A stretch of DNA of 64,000 nt from Anaerohalosphaeraceae bacterium. GTDB taxonomy: Bacteria; Planctomycetota; Phycisphaerae; Sedimentisphaerales; Anaerohalosphaeraceae. Numbering within the stretch: position 1 is the stretch's first letter; the number at the start of each line of letters is the position of its first letter. The position numbers and the translations under genes are program-made. Shown piece by piece: positions 32,807 to 41,664 of the stretch. The notes under the pieces were generated by a model. That model was not told the DNA's origin. It made no database searches and saw only the letters and a list, made by a program, of their open reading frames with translations. Location: assembly GCA_035378985.1 (NCBI GenBank), contig DAOSUR010000007.1:1-64000 (forward strand), read 5' to 3'.

Positions 32807-34375
32807 TCAGAGTCCGCCTGTCCAGAGGATTTTCAGCCCGTACACATCTTCAAAAAAATCTGTTCCCAGTCCGATTGACTGCGTTTTGAGCGATTCTTCC
32901 GAAAGCCCCGGCACTTCAATCGTCAGTGTGTCATCCTGCAGACGGATGCGCATCTGTTCGATCTGCCGGGTCTCCTCCAGGTCCATTGCTTTGGCCAGCC
33001 GGAGCAGAGCGGCCAGTTTGTTGACCGCCAGACGATTTTCCCGGGACAGACTCATATACTCCACATGGGTCGGCTTCGGAGTGCCCCGACGGTGATACCG
33101 GGCGGTATGGGCGACAATCTGGACTTCCTCGCGGCTGAGCCCGAATATTTCTGAATTCAAAATCAGATACAGGGAATGTTTGTGGTAGGCCCGCGCCGAC
33201 ACAAACATTCCGATTTCGTGCAGCAGGGCGGCAATTTCCAGGAGAAGACGATGCCGCTCCGAAAGGCCGTGCTCGGTTTTCAGGGCATCGAAAAGACGGA
33301 CGGCACAGGCCGCTACCCGCTGAGCATGGTCCAGATTCACCTTATATTTTTCCGCCAGCGCCAGAGCGGACTGCACCGCTTCCTGCCGAAACACCTGTTC
33401 CTGACGTCCGCTGCTTCGACGAGACAGTTCAACCAGAAGGCCGTCGCGCATCGAAACCGACGAAACAATCCATTCTTTGGCGGACGTGGCGTCCAGAAGT
33501 TCCTGATAAATCAGCAGGGCGGGCACCAGCGTTTCCGCCTCCGTGTACGGCAGGTCGTACTGCTGGGCCAGCTGTTCAGGCGAAAAATTCTTCAGTTTTT
33601 CCAGAAAACGCCGAAATCGGGCACGGGAAATCTTTCGAAAAGAAGGATTCGGCAGCGGTGTCCCTATCTGTTCCGCCGCAAACCGTGCATCCGCTCCGAG
33701 TGTCAGAAAGGTTTTCACCGAGCGCAGCGGCATCAGCGATTCCAGCGGTGATACGATAGATTCAATCTCCCGACGGATAAACTCAGAGGTCTGCATCCAG
33801 TTTCTCCCCGCCGGCTCCAGCATCTCCTGAAGCCGGATGGACCCAAGTCCCAGTCCCTGGGAGGCGGTAATTTGCCCGTTTTTCAGGAATGTGAGCATCG
33901 TGCTGCCGCCGCCGACTTCCGTAATCAGGGTTTGGCACCCCATCAGAGACATATCGTTTTTCAGGGCTTCCCGAACGGCCAGAACCGTCAGCCGTCCCTG
34001 CTCCGTCGGGTCGAGAATATCCACCTCCAGACCAGTGCTCATCAGAACCCGGTCCACAAACACATCCGCATTTCGCGCCTCCCGCAGAGCGCTGGTTGCG
34101 GCTGTCCAGATGCGCCTCGCCCCGTAAAAGTCAATCCGTCTCTTGAACTCCCTCAGGATGCTGATAGCAGCTCGAATGGTGATACGTTCCAGCCGACCGA
34201 AGCGGAATGCGTCCTGCCCCAGGTGGACAGCACGCTGAAGCCGCTCGAGCACTTCTACGCTGCCGTCGGCCAAAACCTGGCCGATGGACATTCGAATGGA
34301 GTTGGTTCCAATATCAATGACCGCCAGGATCGGCGGTTCTGTGGGAGATACCGGTTTTGCTTCCTGCTCTGCCAT
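32807..34375 (-). CDS. ppx: Exopolyphosphatase Ppx/GppA family
   Basis: Hydrolyses terminal phosphates of polyphosphate, or pppGpp in the GppA branch. 522 residues. Actin-like ATPase core with AVIDIGTNSIRM and TEVGGGSTML, followed by a C-terminal HD-type domain (about 320-480) with LLHEIG and TARYHRRG. Start 34375 is the first ATG; the longer reading would need TTG. Placed directly before ppk and after a stand-alone HD protein that looks like a copy of its own C-terminal domain. Ppx is preferred to GppA because of the ppk neighbour. Confidence 0.9.
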   Translation of the reverse strand: MAEQEAKPVSPTEPPILAVIDIGTNSIRMSIGQVLADGSVEVLERLQRAVHLGQDAFRFGRLERITIRAAISILREFKRRIDFYGARRIWTAATSALREARNADVFVDRVLMSTGLEVDILDPTEQGRLTVLAVREALKNDMSLMGCQTLITEVGGGSTMLTFLKNGQITASQGLGLGSIRLQEMLEPAGRNWMQTSEFIRREIESIVSPLESLMPLRSVKTFLTLGADARFAAEQIGTPLPNPSFRKISRARFRRFLEKLKNFSPEQLAQQYDLPYTEAETLVPALLIYQELLDATSAKEWIVSSVSMRDGLLVELSRRSSGRQEQVFRQEAVQSALALAEKYKVNLDHAQRVAACAVRLFDALKTEHGLSERHRLLLEIAALLHEIGMFVSARAYHKHSLYLILNSEIFGLSREEVQIVAHTARYHRRGTPKPTHVEYMSLSRENRLAVNKLAALLRLAKAMDLEETRQIEQMRIRLQDDTLTIEVPGLSEESLKTQSIGLGTDFFEDVYGLKILWTGGL

Positions 34376-34407
34376 ACGCCGCAGTATCCCTTTTGAAAAG
34401 GGTTTCG

Positions 34408-35019
34408 TCAATACAAATTCGCTGCGGAAGATTCCTGAATGATTTGGACCGGAATGGACAGGACTCTTTCCAGAAGGTCGGATTTTTTTCGGGCGGCCTG
34501 CAGCTCTTCGTGGGCCCCTGGACCGCCTTGGCAGCGAATCACCAGCCGGTCTCGGCTGATTTCCGCTTGAATCCCCTTGATCAGATTCCGGTGGCTGCAG
34601 TCCAGACCGTCTGCAATTCGCAGCAGACCGGCCAGGAGGTCTATGTGTTTTTGCTCCTCCGCTCCCAGTTCGCTGTAAATCGGATGGTCTTTCACCGGCA
34701 GAGCTTTTCGATGGTAGCGGGCGGTCAGGCCGATGCGAATTCGCTCCGTCCGGCTCAGCGGCAGGGTTGTATCGTCCAGAATCATTTTCATCGATTGTTT
34801 ATGGTGTCCCTGCTGTCCTGTGCACCAGCCGATGTCGTGCAAAATCGCCGCACATTCCAGGACAAACCGGTCCGACTCATCGAGTTTCAATGAATCGGCA
34901 AGCCGGTCAAACAGCTGCATTGACAGCCGGCGCACCTGCTCCCAATGCCCGCGTTCCGCCCCGCATCGGTCGGCAAATCGTTCTGCCTGTGCAATTTTGT
35001 CATGGAGAGGATGGGCCAT
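34408..35019 (-). CDS. Stand-alone HD-domain protein similar to the Ppx C-terminal domain
   Basis: Product of 203 residues with the metal-binding HD motif CAAILHDIGWC, then GHHKQSMKMI, LTARYHRKALP and LLRIADGLD. These blocks line up in order with the C-terminal domain of the neighbouring Ppx, including a shared ARYHR. Unlike that domain (LLHEIG), it keeps a true His-Asp pair, so phosphohydrolase activity is possible. It overlaps the CHAD gene by 20 bases and is followed by ppx 32 bases later. Confidence 0.85.
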   Translation of the reverse strand: MAHPLHDKIAQAERFADRCGAERGHWEQVRRLSMQLFDRLADSLKLDESDRFVLECAAILHDIGWCTGQQGHHKQSMKMILDDTTLPLSRTERIRIGLTARYHRKALPVKDHPIYSELGAEEQKHIDLLAGLLRIADGLDCSHRNLIKGIQAEISRDRLVIRCQGGPGAHEELQAARKKSDLLERVLSIPVQIIQESSAANLY

Positions 35020-35998
35020 GATTTTTTTGAGGGAAAGCTGCTTTCGGCGCTGCAAATATTTTGGTCATCTGCTTCCAGAATCCGTCCGTTTCCAATTTCC
35101 GACAATAAGCACAAACCTCTCGGAACAGGGTCTGCCATTGTTTTTTTCGATTCCGCCGCACATACTCAATCCCGGGTTGAAGCCGCAGGAAGGGGCGGGC
35201 ATGTCCAAAGTATTCTTCTGTGCGTTCTTTTTCTTTCGCGGAAAATTTTTCGATTTGCTCCAGCCAGACGGCGCAGTCATTCAAATCCCCCAGGAGTGTC
35301 TGCATTTTTTTCAGGGGCTGAATAAGTTTGTCAAAATCTTCTTTGAACGCCGGCTGGAAAATTTCCAGGGTATAACGGAGCCGTTTGACGGCAATCCGCA
35401 GCTGGTGATGACCCTTGATGTCTTTTTTGTCGTTCAGGCGGTCCAAAAGGGCTGTCGTTTTTTCCATTGCTTCCTGTACAGCCGTCCCTGCCCGTTCGGC
35501 GACAGAAAGTCCGCCGGCTTCTGCAGCAGGGCTTTGCGTCTGTTCGAGCCGTTCCGTTTCTGCAGCAATTTCCTTCAGGATATTCTGTTTTCGGAATCGG
35601 TCTGCGCTTTTGCGGATTCGCTTCTGCAGACGCTGCCGTTTCTGCCGGAGCCGAAGCTGAAGCCGTTTGAGGCCGGGCAGAATCTTCTTGTCCCGAATGG
35701 CTTTTTTCAGGAGTTCCTCCAGAAACTGCATCTGAATGTCGAGGTCGCGGGCCTTGCGCAAATCTTTCAAAAGCCGCTTGCATTCTTTCCGCCATTTGGA
35801 GACGGAATCCTCCTGCAGGCAATCGGCAAACAAACGCAGGGCCGTCCGCAGCCGTCTGCAGACCACGCGAACCTGGTGAATCGGTTCAATGTCCGCACCC
35901 TGTGCTGCTGCCTCCAGGTTCTTTTGGATTGCCTCTGCATAGCGGCGGAGCGTTAAACACGCTAAAGTCAAAACGGAATGCACAACCGGGGTTTCCAT
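35000..35998 (-). CDS. CHAD domain protein (polyphosphate-binding)
   Basis: Product of 332 residues, rich in Lys and Arg, made of the two helical halves of a CHAD domain. First half: PIHQVRVVCRRLRTALRLF with His41. Second half: GHHQLRIAVKRLRYTLEIF around 205-225, then LLGDLNDCAVWLEQI. Conserved His and basic residues line a channel that binds polyphosphate, and CHAD proteins are known to go to polyphosphate granules. First gene of the operon with HD, ppx and ppk, which supports this role. No CYTH domain is attached. TATAAT ends eight bases before the ATG, so the mRNA may be leaderless. Confidence 0.93.
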   Translation of the reverse strand: METPVVHSVLTLACLTLRRYAEAIQKNLEAAAQGADIEPIHQVRVVCRRLRTALRLFADCLQEDSVSKWRKECKRLLKDLRKARDLDIQMQFLEELLKKAIRDKKILPGLKRLQLRLRQKRQRLQKRIRKSADRFRKQNILKEIAAETERLEQTQSPAAEAGGLSVAERAGTAVQEAMEKTTALLDRLNDKKDIKGHHQLRIAVKRLRYTLEIFQPAFKEDFDKLIQPLKKMQTLLGDLNDCAVWLEQIEKFSAKEKERTEEYFGHARPFLRLQPGIEYVRRNRKKQWQTLFREVCAYCRKLETDGFWKQMTKIFAAPKAAFPQKNHGPSSP

Positions 35999-36006
35999 CA
36001 GATTTC

Positions 36007-36012
36007 ATTATA
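36007..36012 (-). promoter_or_regulatory. -10 box of the polyphosphate operon
   Basis: A perfect TATAAT on the minus strand, eight bases before the CHAD start codon at 35998. The -35 region (TTGCAC at 17 bases) is weak. Confidence 0.5.
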
Positions 36013-36060
36013 CCTGATTCGCTGCAGGCGTGCAACGGAACGCAGGCTGCTGCTGCGCAA

Positions 36061-36096
36061 TAAAAAAAGGATTCAGAGATTTCTCTGAATCCTTTG
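36061..36096 (-). terminator. Intrinsic terminator after the small PEP-CTERM gene
   Basis: Fourteen-base perfect stem (36066-36079 with 36082-36095), followed on the minus strand by a T-run. It lies 35 bases past the PEP-CTERM stop and shields the CHAD promoter from read-through. Confidence 0.85.
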
Positions 36097-36129
36097 GGTA
36101 TTCAAAAACGGATGAAAAAGACAACGCTG

Positions 36130-36594
36130 CTATTTTCTGCGAATCAAAGCCAGCCCGCCCAGTCCCAGCAAAGCAAATGTTGCCGGTTCCGGAACAGGGG
36201 TCGGATTTACACACAGCGTAAAGAACGAAAGCCAGTTGGGGTTGTTTGTATATACGGTGAAGCTGGCGCTCTGGCCCTGTCCGATGGGGTTGCTGTAGAA
36301 GTAGAAATCAACAGTGCTCGGGGTAACAGTCCAGACGGCTCCGGGAATGCTTGTCGCTGTTCCCTCTTCAGAGAAGAATGCTCCCGCTCCGCTGATTTGA
36401 AAATGGAAATCACCCCATGGCTCACTTCCCGTGTTGGTTACGTTTAAGGTGATCAATCCTTTCCAGGGGTCCGCATCATTGTGAATTAAGTCTTTTTGCT
36501 GTCCTAACGATAGATTTTCCTCAAATAACTCATAGTGTGCTGAAGCGAAAAAAGCTATTGCAAGAAGTGCCGTCAGAAGAATTGCTTTTTTCAT
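36130..36594 (-). CDS. Small PEP-CTERM exported protein
   Basis: Product of 154 residues. N-terminal signal (AILLTALLAIAFFASAHY) and C-terminal exosortase tag VPEPATFALLGLGGLALIRRK (split here as VPEPATF plus helix plus RRK). The middle is a beta-rich region with WGDFHFQISGAGAFF and FYFYSNPIGQGQSASFTVY, similar to a family of short choice-of-anchor proteins. GGGAGG precedes the start. It is monocistronic, bounded by a terminator. Confidence 0.85.
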   Translation of the reverse strand: MKKAILLTALLAIAFFASAHYELFEENLSLGQQKDLIHNDADPWKGLITLNVTNTGSEPWGDFHFQISGAGAFFSEEGTATSIPGAVWTVTPSTVDFYFYSNPIGQGQSASFTVYTNNPNWLSFFTLCVNPTPVPEPATFALLGLGGLALIRRK

Positions 36595-36930
36595 TTTTAC
36601 CTCCCATCCATTCTCAAACCTCTTCCGTTTTCAGGCAGGCAAATGTACTTTGCCTCCTCCGTAAATCTACGGCTTACTGTACCGCAGCGAGGGTTTTTTG
36701 TCAACAGGAAAAAAGAAAAAATTTCCGAGTATTAATCTTTCTATATATAGAAAAAATCGAGATTTACAGTTGCTCAGATTCCGTTTTAGATGTAATAAGA
36801 TGTATAATATCTATTTATAGAAGATATTCTCCTGCTGAAAATAAAGAAAAAACAGGAATCCGACTGATAATTTTATATACTGAATCCCCCGAAATATCTT
36901 TGAGAACATCTTTTTTTGCGAAAGGGAACA
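36595..36930 (+). promoter_or_regulatory. AT-rich regulatory gap before formate-THF ligase with two spaced palindromes
   Basis: Very A/T-rich compared with the window. It holds a perfect 16-base palindrome tttctatatatagaaa (36738-36753) and a near copy ctatttatag (36821-36830), whose cores are exactly 80 bases apart. This spacing would put both on the same face of the helix, as for a looping regulator. No gene was seen. AAGGGA before 36931 is the ribosome site. Confidence 0.45.
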
Positions 36931-38697
36931 ATGAATACACTGGACCCGCGAGTGATGCCCGACTGGCAGATTGCCGAAGCCGCCGAAGAAAATATGAAAC
37001 CGCTCTATCAGCTGGCCCGTGATTTAGGGCTGGCTTATGGCGAATTGCTTCCGATGGGGGAAAAACTGGCGAAGCTGGATTATAAGAAGATACTTGAGCG
37101 GCTTCGGTTTGCCCCGAATGCCCGCTACATCGACGTGACGGCCATTACGCCTACCCCATTAGGCGAAGGGAAGACCACAACGACAATCGGTCTCGTGCAG
37201 GGGCTTGGCAAACTGGACAAACGAGTAGTAGGTACCATTCGTCAGCCCAGCGGCGGTCCGACCTTCAATATCAAGGGTACAGCGGCCGGCGGCGGACTTT
37301 CCCAGTGCATTCCGCTGGTTCCCTTTTCCTTCCGCCTGACCGGCGATATCGAATGTGTCACGAATGCTCACAATTTAGCAATGGTTGCTCTGACGGCACG
37401 GATGCAGCACGAGCGCAATTATGATGACGAACGTTTGGCAAAAATCGGCCTTCGCCGGCTCAATATTGACCCGGAAAATGTGCAGTGGAAGTGGGCTATC
37501 GATTTCTGCGCGCAGGCCCTGCGGAACATCACCATTGGAAAAGGCGGCAAAATGGATGGGGTTCAGATGGAATCCGGATTCCAAATCTCCGTCTCCAGCG
37601 AGGTGATGGCTATTCTGGCGATTGCCAAAGGGCTTGCCGATATGCGTCAGCGAATGAGCAAAATCGTGATGGCCTACGACAAGGAGGGCAATCCTATCAC
37701 AACGGCTGACCTGGAGGTGGACGGAGCGATGACGGCCTGGATGGTGGAGGCCCTCAATCCCAATCTGCTGCAGACCATCGAGGGCCAGCCCATTCTCGTG
37801 CACGCCGGTCCTTTTGCCAATATTGCCATCGGCCAAAGCAGTATTATTGCGGACCTGGTTGCCTGTAAACTGGCGGATTACGTCGTCACCGAGAGCGGTT
37901 TCGGGACGGATATCGGCTACGAAAAATTCTGGAATCTCAAATGCCGGATGTCGGGTCTGAAGCCCCATGCGGTGGTCATTGTGGCGACGGTTCGTGCTCT
38001 GAAGATGCACGGCGGCGGTCCGGCCGTCAAACCCGGCGCCCCGCTCAGCATTGAATATACCCGAGAGCACCTCGAACTGCTCGAGAAGGGCTGCGAAAAT
38101 CTGGCGGCCCATATTGAGATTGTCCGCAAATCCGGAATCCGGCCGATTGTCTGCATCAACCGCTTTAAGACGGACACAGATGCGGAATTGAATTTTGTCC
38201 GCCGGTTTGCTGAAGACCACGGGGCCGAGGCGGCTGTTTCCGATCATTGGCTTCGCGGCGGAGAGGGGGCCCTCGAGCTGGCGGAAAAAGTGGCCGCCGC
38301 CGCCCAGGAGGAGCGTGATTTTGATTATTTATATCCCCTTGAGATGCCTCACAAGGAACGGATTGAATTGATTGCGACGCAGATTTACGGCGCGGATGGA
38401 GTGGTCTTTGAAGAAAAAGCACTCCAGAAGCTCAAAAAAATTGATGCCGACCCTCTCCGCCGGCAGCTCGGGACCTGTATGGTCAAGACCCATTTAAGTT
38501 TGTCCCATGACCCGGACCTGAAAGGTCGTCCGCGCGGCTGGAAACTGCCGATTCGAGATGTAATGATTTATGAAGGAGCCGGCTACGTTGTGCCCATCGC
38601 CGGCGACATCAAACTCCTGCCCGGAACCGGTTCCGATCCCGCCTTCCGACGCATCGACGTCAATGTCAAAACCGGAAAGATTCAGGGCCTGTTTTAG
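36931..38697 (+). CDS. fhs: Formate--tetrahydrofolate ligase
   Basis: ATP-dependent formation of 10-formyl-THF, entry to one-carbon metabolism and the methyl branch of the Wood-Ljungdahl route. The 588 residues show TPLGEGKTTTTIGLVQGL (nucleotide loop), RQPSGGPTFNIKGTAAGGG, LTARMQHER and PIAGDIKLLPGTGSDPA, nearly complete for the family. It is slightly longer than the usual 555-560 residues. The long AT-rich leader with palindromes suggests regulation. No folD or other acetogenesis genes are in the window. Confidence 0.97.
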   Translation: MNTLDPRVMPDWQIAEAAEENMKPLYQLARDLGLAYGELLPMGEKLAKLDYKKILERLRFAPNARYIDVTAITPTPLGEGKTTTTIGLVQGLGKLDKRVVGTIRQPSGGPTFNIKGTAAGGGLSQCIPLVPFSFRLTGDIECVTNAHNLAMVALTARMQHERNYDDERLAKIGLRRLNIDPENVQWKWAIDFCAQALRNITIGKGGKMDGVQMESGFQISVSSEVMAILAIAKGLADMRQRMSKIVMAYDKEGNPITTADLEVDGAMTAWMVEALNPNLLQTIEGQPILVHAGPFANIAIGQSSIIADLVACKLADYVVTESGFGTDIGYEKFWNLKCRMSGLKPHAVVIVATVRALKMHGGGPAVKPGAPLSIEYTREHLELLEKGCENLAAHIEIVRKSGIRPIVCINRFKTDTDAELNFVRRFAEDHGAEAAVSDHWLRGGEGALELAEKVAAAAQEERDFDYLYPLEMPHKERIELIATQIYGADGVVFEEKALQKLKKIDADPLRRQLGTCMVKTHLSLSHDPDLKGRPRGWKLPIRDVMIYEGAGYVVPIAGDIKLLPGTGSDPAFRRIDVNVKTGKIQGLF

Positions 38698-38742
38698 TAG
38701 GCAGAGCTCCTGAATCATCCAATTTCTCTCTGCAGGAAAAAC

Positions 38743-38770
38743 TGGACACGGCGGAGAGAGTATTTATAAT
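38743..38770 (+). promoter_or_regulatory. Promoter of the PMT-LABN gene
   Basis: TGGACA (38743-38748), 16-base spacer, TATAAT (38765-38770). The -10 ends nine bases before the ATG at 38780, which has no Shine-Dalgarno site; a leaderless mRNA is expected. Confidence 0.65.
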
Positions 38771-38779
38771 CGGCAAGCA

Positions 38780-40891
38780 ATGAATTTGAGGACGAAAGAA
38801 TCCGGTTCTTTTTCCGTTGTTGGGCTTATTCTGGCGACGCTGCTGGCATGGGGCCTTTTTTTTGCCCGGATAGAATATCCTGAATTGAAGAGTGTTCATG
38901 AGGCCCGTGTTGTGGTGACGGCGGAAAATATGGTTCGAAGCGGCGATTGGATTGTTCCGGTGTTTAATGGCCGGATTCGTCTGGAAAAGCCGCCTCTTCC
39001 TTATTGGGTGGTTGCCGCGGCCCGTTCGATAGCCGGAACAATGGAAGAACGGGTGTTTCGACTGCCCTCTGCATTGCTCGGATTGGCCGGTGTACTGATG
39101 GCGGCGGCCTGTTCCGCGCAGCTGTTCGGCAGACGGGCCGGTTTGCTTACAGTCCTGTTTCTTTCGCTGACGCTCAGCTATCTGATTGAATCCCGCAGCG
39201 CCGAAGTGGATATTTATCTGGCCTTTACCGTGACCCTGTCGCTGCTGATTGTATCAAGCATTTTTTGGGGAGAGCCGCGTCGAGACTGGCTGTGGCCGGC
39301 CCTGGGGGCGTCAGCCGCACTGGGTACTCTGGCGAAGGGGCCGGTGGTGTTCTTTTTTGTGGTGCCGATGGCTGTCTGGGCGTTTTGGCTGTTTCCGGAC
39401 AGACGCCCTCGGTTCGGATGGCTGCTGGGGGCTTTGCTTGTTTTTGCTGGGCTTTCCCTCTTCTGGCCATTTTTGCTGATTCAGCGCCTCGGTTTGAAGA
39501 CGGTTCGGCAGGTTTGGTTTTCGGATATTCTTCGGAATGTAGAAGCCGGCGTAAACAGTCGGCGTCCGTTTTATTTTTATCTGACCCAGTTTCCGCTGGC
39601 AACGTTTCCCTGGTCAGTGCCGGCGGCGGCTGCTGTTTTTCTGCCTTTGTGGAAGGAAGTGCGTCCGGACAGAGATCTGCAGCGAAAAACACTTTGGCTG
39701 AGCTTAACTATAGCGGCGGCGGTGCTTTGTTTTTCCTTTGTGGGGAAAAAAAAGATTGATTATCTGGCGCCGCTGCTGCCGATGGCGGGGATTTTGACAG
39801 CGGCGGCATGGGGGCAAATCAGTCGAAATCTTCAGCAAAACGCTCCCTCTGCGCGGTTCAATCAGGGATTGCTTGTTGGCCAGGCCGCTCTTGTTATTTT
39901 GGCGGGACTGGCTGTAGCCGGATATGCTGTGTTTGACCCTTTTCGTAGGACGGTTTTTCTGCTGACTGCCGGCGCGGGGTTGATTTTGGGAGGGGCGGTT
40001 TCCATTTGGTTTCTTTTCCGAAAAAAACTGTCGGCGGTATTGATTTCTCAATCTGCCGGTCTGCTGGTCGGCGGGTATGTTCTTTTCTGTTTTCTGCTTC
40101 CGCGTGAAGATGTTCGGCTGTCGCCGGCGCGATTCTGTCAGCAGGTTCGCCAGGTCATCGGGGACAGTCCGATTGCTTATTTTGAGGGAAAAGATGAAAC
40201 GCTTGTCTATCACCTGCGGCGTCCGATTCCGTCTCTGAGCGGCACCGAGCGGCTGGAGGAGTTTTTGCGGAGTCATCCGGACGGCTTCGTAATTGTGCGT
40301 GGGGAAAAGCTTGCTCAGGCCCGTCAGGCGGCACCGCATATCGTTTTTTTCTATCCGCTGGAAAAACGGGATATTCTGCTGCCGTCGCTGCGTGCTTCAC
40401 GATTGGATGAGGATGACCAGGAACCGGAAGACGTTTCAGGCGAGATTGGGAATTATTCGGGGCTGTATATTCTGACGGCGAAAGAATGGCCGTCTGCACC
40501 GGTTGAGTATCCGTCTGTGGAAGCCGTTTTTCCACCGTGGCTGACGATGGAGCTGCTGTGGGTTGTGTTCGGTTTGGCGGCCCAGACGCTTTTCTTTCTG
40601 CGGTTTTTTGTCCAGTGGATTGCTTCAGAAAAAGCCGGTCAAAGTGTGGTACCGGTGGTGTTTTGGTGGTTCAGTCTGGCCGGCGGTCTGATGTTGCTGG
40701 TATATTCGCTTTACCGCCGGGACCCGGTTTTTATTTTCGGTCAGTCCGCCGGTGTGTTTATTTATCTGCGAAACCTGTGGCTGATTTACAAGCAGCGGCT
40801 GGCGGAGGTTTCGTCGGAGCCGAGTCTTTCGGCAGAGGACTCGGAGGGACGCCGTTCGGATGCAAAAAAGCCGGCCGCGGAGTCAAACTGA
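38780..40891 (+). CDS. PMT/ArnT-like glycosyltransferase fused to a lipid-A biosynthesis N-terminal (LABN) domain
   Basis: Membrane protein of 703 residues. Residues 1-480 form a GT-C glycosyltransferase with about eleven helices. The first loop holds PELKSVHEARVVVTAENM and GRIRLEKPPLPYW, as in ArnT-type enzymes that move a sugar from undecaprenyl phosphate to a lipid or protein. A soluble part follows (430-560). The last 110 residues are a three-helix LABN domain (FFLRFFVQWIASEK and SGR-like LVYSLYRRDPVFIFGQ), normally a separate small protein. The GT2 gene next door, one base away, would supply the polyprenyl-phosphate sugar. Confidence 0.85.
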   Translation: MNLRTKESGSFSVVGLILATLLAWGLFFARIEYPELKSVHEARVVVTAENMVRSGDWIVPVFNGRIRLEKPPLPYWVVAAARSIAGTMEERVFRLPSALLGLAGVLMAAACSAQLFGRRAGLLTVLFLSLTLSYLIESRSAEVDIYLAFTVTLSLLIVSSIFWGEPRRDWLWPALGASAALGTLAKGPVVFFFVVPMAVWAFWLFPDRRPRFGWLLGALLVFAGLSLFWPFLLIQRLGLKTVRQVWFSDILRNVEAGVNSRRPFYFYLTQFPLATFPWSVPAAAAVFLPLWKEVRPDRDLQRKTLWLSLTIAAAVLCFSFVGKKKIDYLAPLLPMAGILTAAAWGQISRNLQQNAPSARFNQGLLVGQAALVILAGLAVAGYAVFDPFRRTVFLLTAGAGLILGGAVSIWFLFRKKLSAVLISQSAGLLVGGYVLFCFLLPREDVRLSPARFCQQVRQVIGDSPIAYFEGKDETLVYHLRRPIPSLSGTERLEEFLRSHPDGFVIVRGEKLAQARQAAPHIVFFYPLEKRDILLPSLRASRLDEDDQEPEDVSGEIGNYSGLYILTAKEWPSAPVEYPSVEAVFPPWLTMELLWVVFGLAAQTLFFLRFFVQWIASEKAGQSVVPVVFWWFSLAGGLMLLVYSLYRRDPVFIFGQSAGVFIYLRNLWLIYKQRLAEVSSEPSLSAEDSEGRRSDAKKPAAESN

Positions 40892-40892
40892 T

Positions 40893-41618
40893 ATGAGTCC
40901 TGTCGAATTATCGCTGGTGATTCCCGCCCGCAATGAAGAGGAAACGGTTGGACCGCTGCTGAAGCGGATACGAGAGGTTTTCGAGAAGTCCGGTCTTTCC
41001 TTTGAGGTGATTCTTGTCGATGACGGAAGCACGGACCGAACGCTGGAGATTCTGAAGGCCGAACAGAAAACGACGCCCTGGCTGCGGATTCTCAAACTGG
41101 ACGGCCCCCACGGCCAGACGGCGGCGATGTGGGCCGGTTTTCAGGCGGTTCGGGGCCGGATTGTTGCGACGCTGGATGCGGACCTTCAAAATGACCCGGC
41201 GGAAGTCCCTCGTCTGATGGCTATGCTCGACAAAGCCGATGCCGTGTGCGGCTGGCGGCAGAAGCGGCAGGACCCCTGGCTTCGCAAGGTCTCCACGAAA
41301 ATCGCCAACTTTGTCCGCAACAAGCTGACCGATGAAACGATTCACGACTCGGCCTGTTCGCTGAAGGTTTACAAGCAGTGCTGTCTGGAACGGCTGCCGT
41401 TTTTTGAAGGGATGCACCGATTTATGCCCACGCTGGTCAAAATGCAGGGATATCGAGTCATCGAGGTGCCTGTTTCGCACCATCCCCGATACGCCGGACG
41501 GGCCAAATACGGGGTCTGGAACAGACTGTTCCGGGCATTTGCAGATTTGCTGGCCGTTCGATGGATGAAAAAACGCTTTATCCGCTGCCGGGCGGAAGAA
41601 GTATCTCCGCATTCATAA
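40893..41618 (+). CDS. Family 2 glycosyltransferase (polyprenyl-phosphate sugar synthase type)
   Basis: Soluble GT-A enzyme of 241 residues related to dolichol-phosphate mannose synthase and ArnC. It begins ELSLVIPARNEEETVGPLL, carries LVDDGSTDRTLE and the metal motif ATLDADLQNDPAE, and has VSHHPRYAGRAKYG near the end. It lacks the C-terminal membrane helices of ArnC, like Dpm1-type enzymes. One base after the PMT-LABN gene, so a matched pair that makes and then uses a lipid-linked sugar. Confidence 0.88.
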   Translation: MSPVELSLVIPARNEEETVGPLLKRIREVFEKSGLSFEVILVDDGSTDRTLEILKAEQKTTPWLRILKLDGPHGQTAAMWAGFQAVRGRIVATLDADLQNDPAEVPRLMAMLDKADAVCGWRQKRQDPWLRKVSTKIANFVRNKLTDETIHDSACSLKVYKQCCLERLPFFEGMHRFMPTLVKMQGYRVIEVPVSHHPRYAGRAKYGVWNRLFRAFADLLAVRWMKKRFIRCRAEEVSPHS

Positions 41619-41664
41619 GAACCCTTGCTTGATGGACCGCATTCACACCGGTTTGAAAGAGAGA

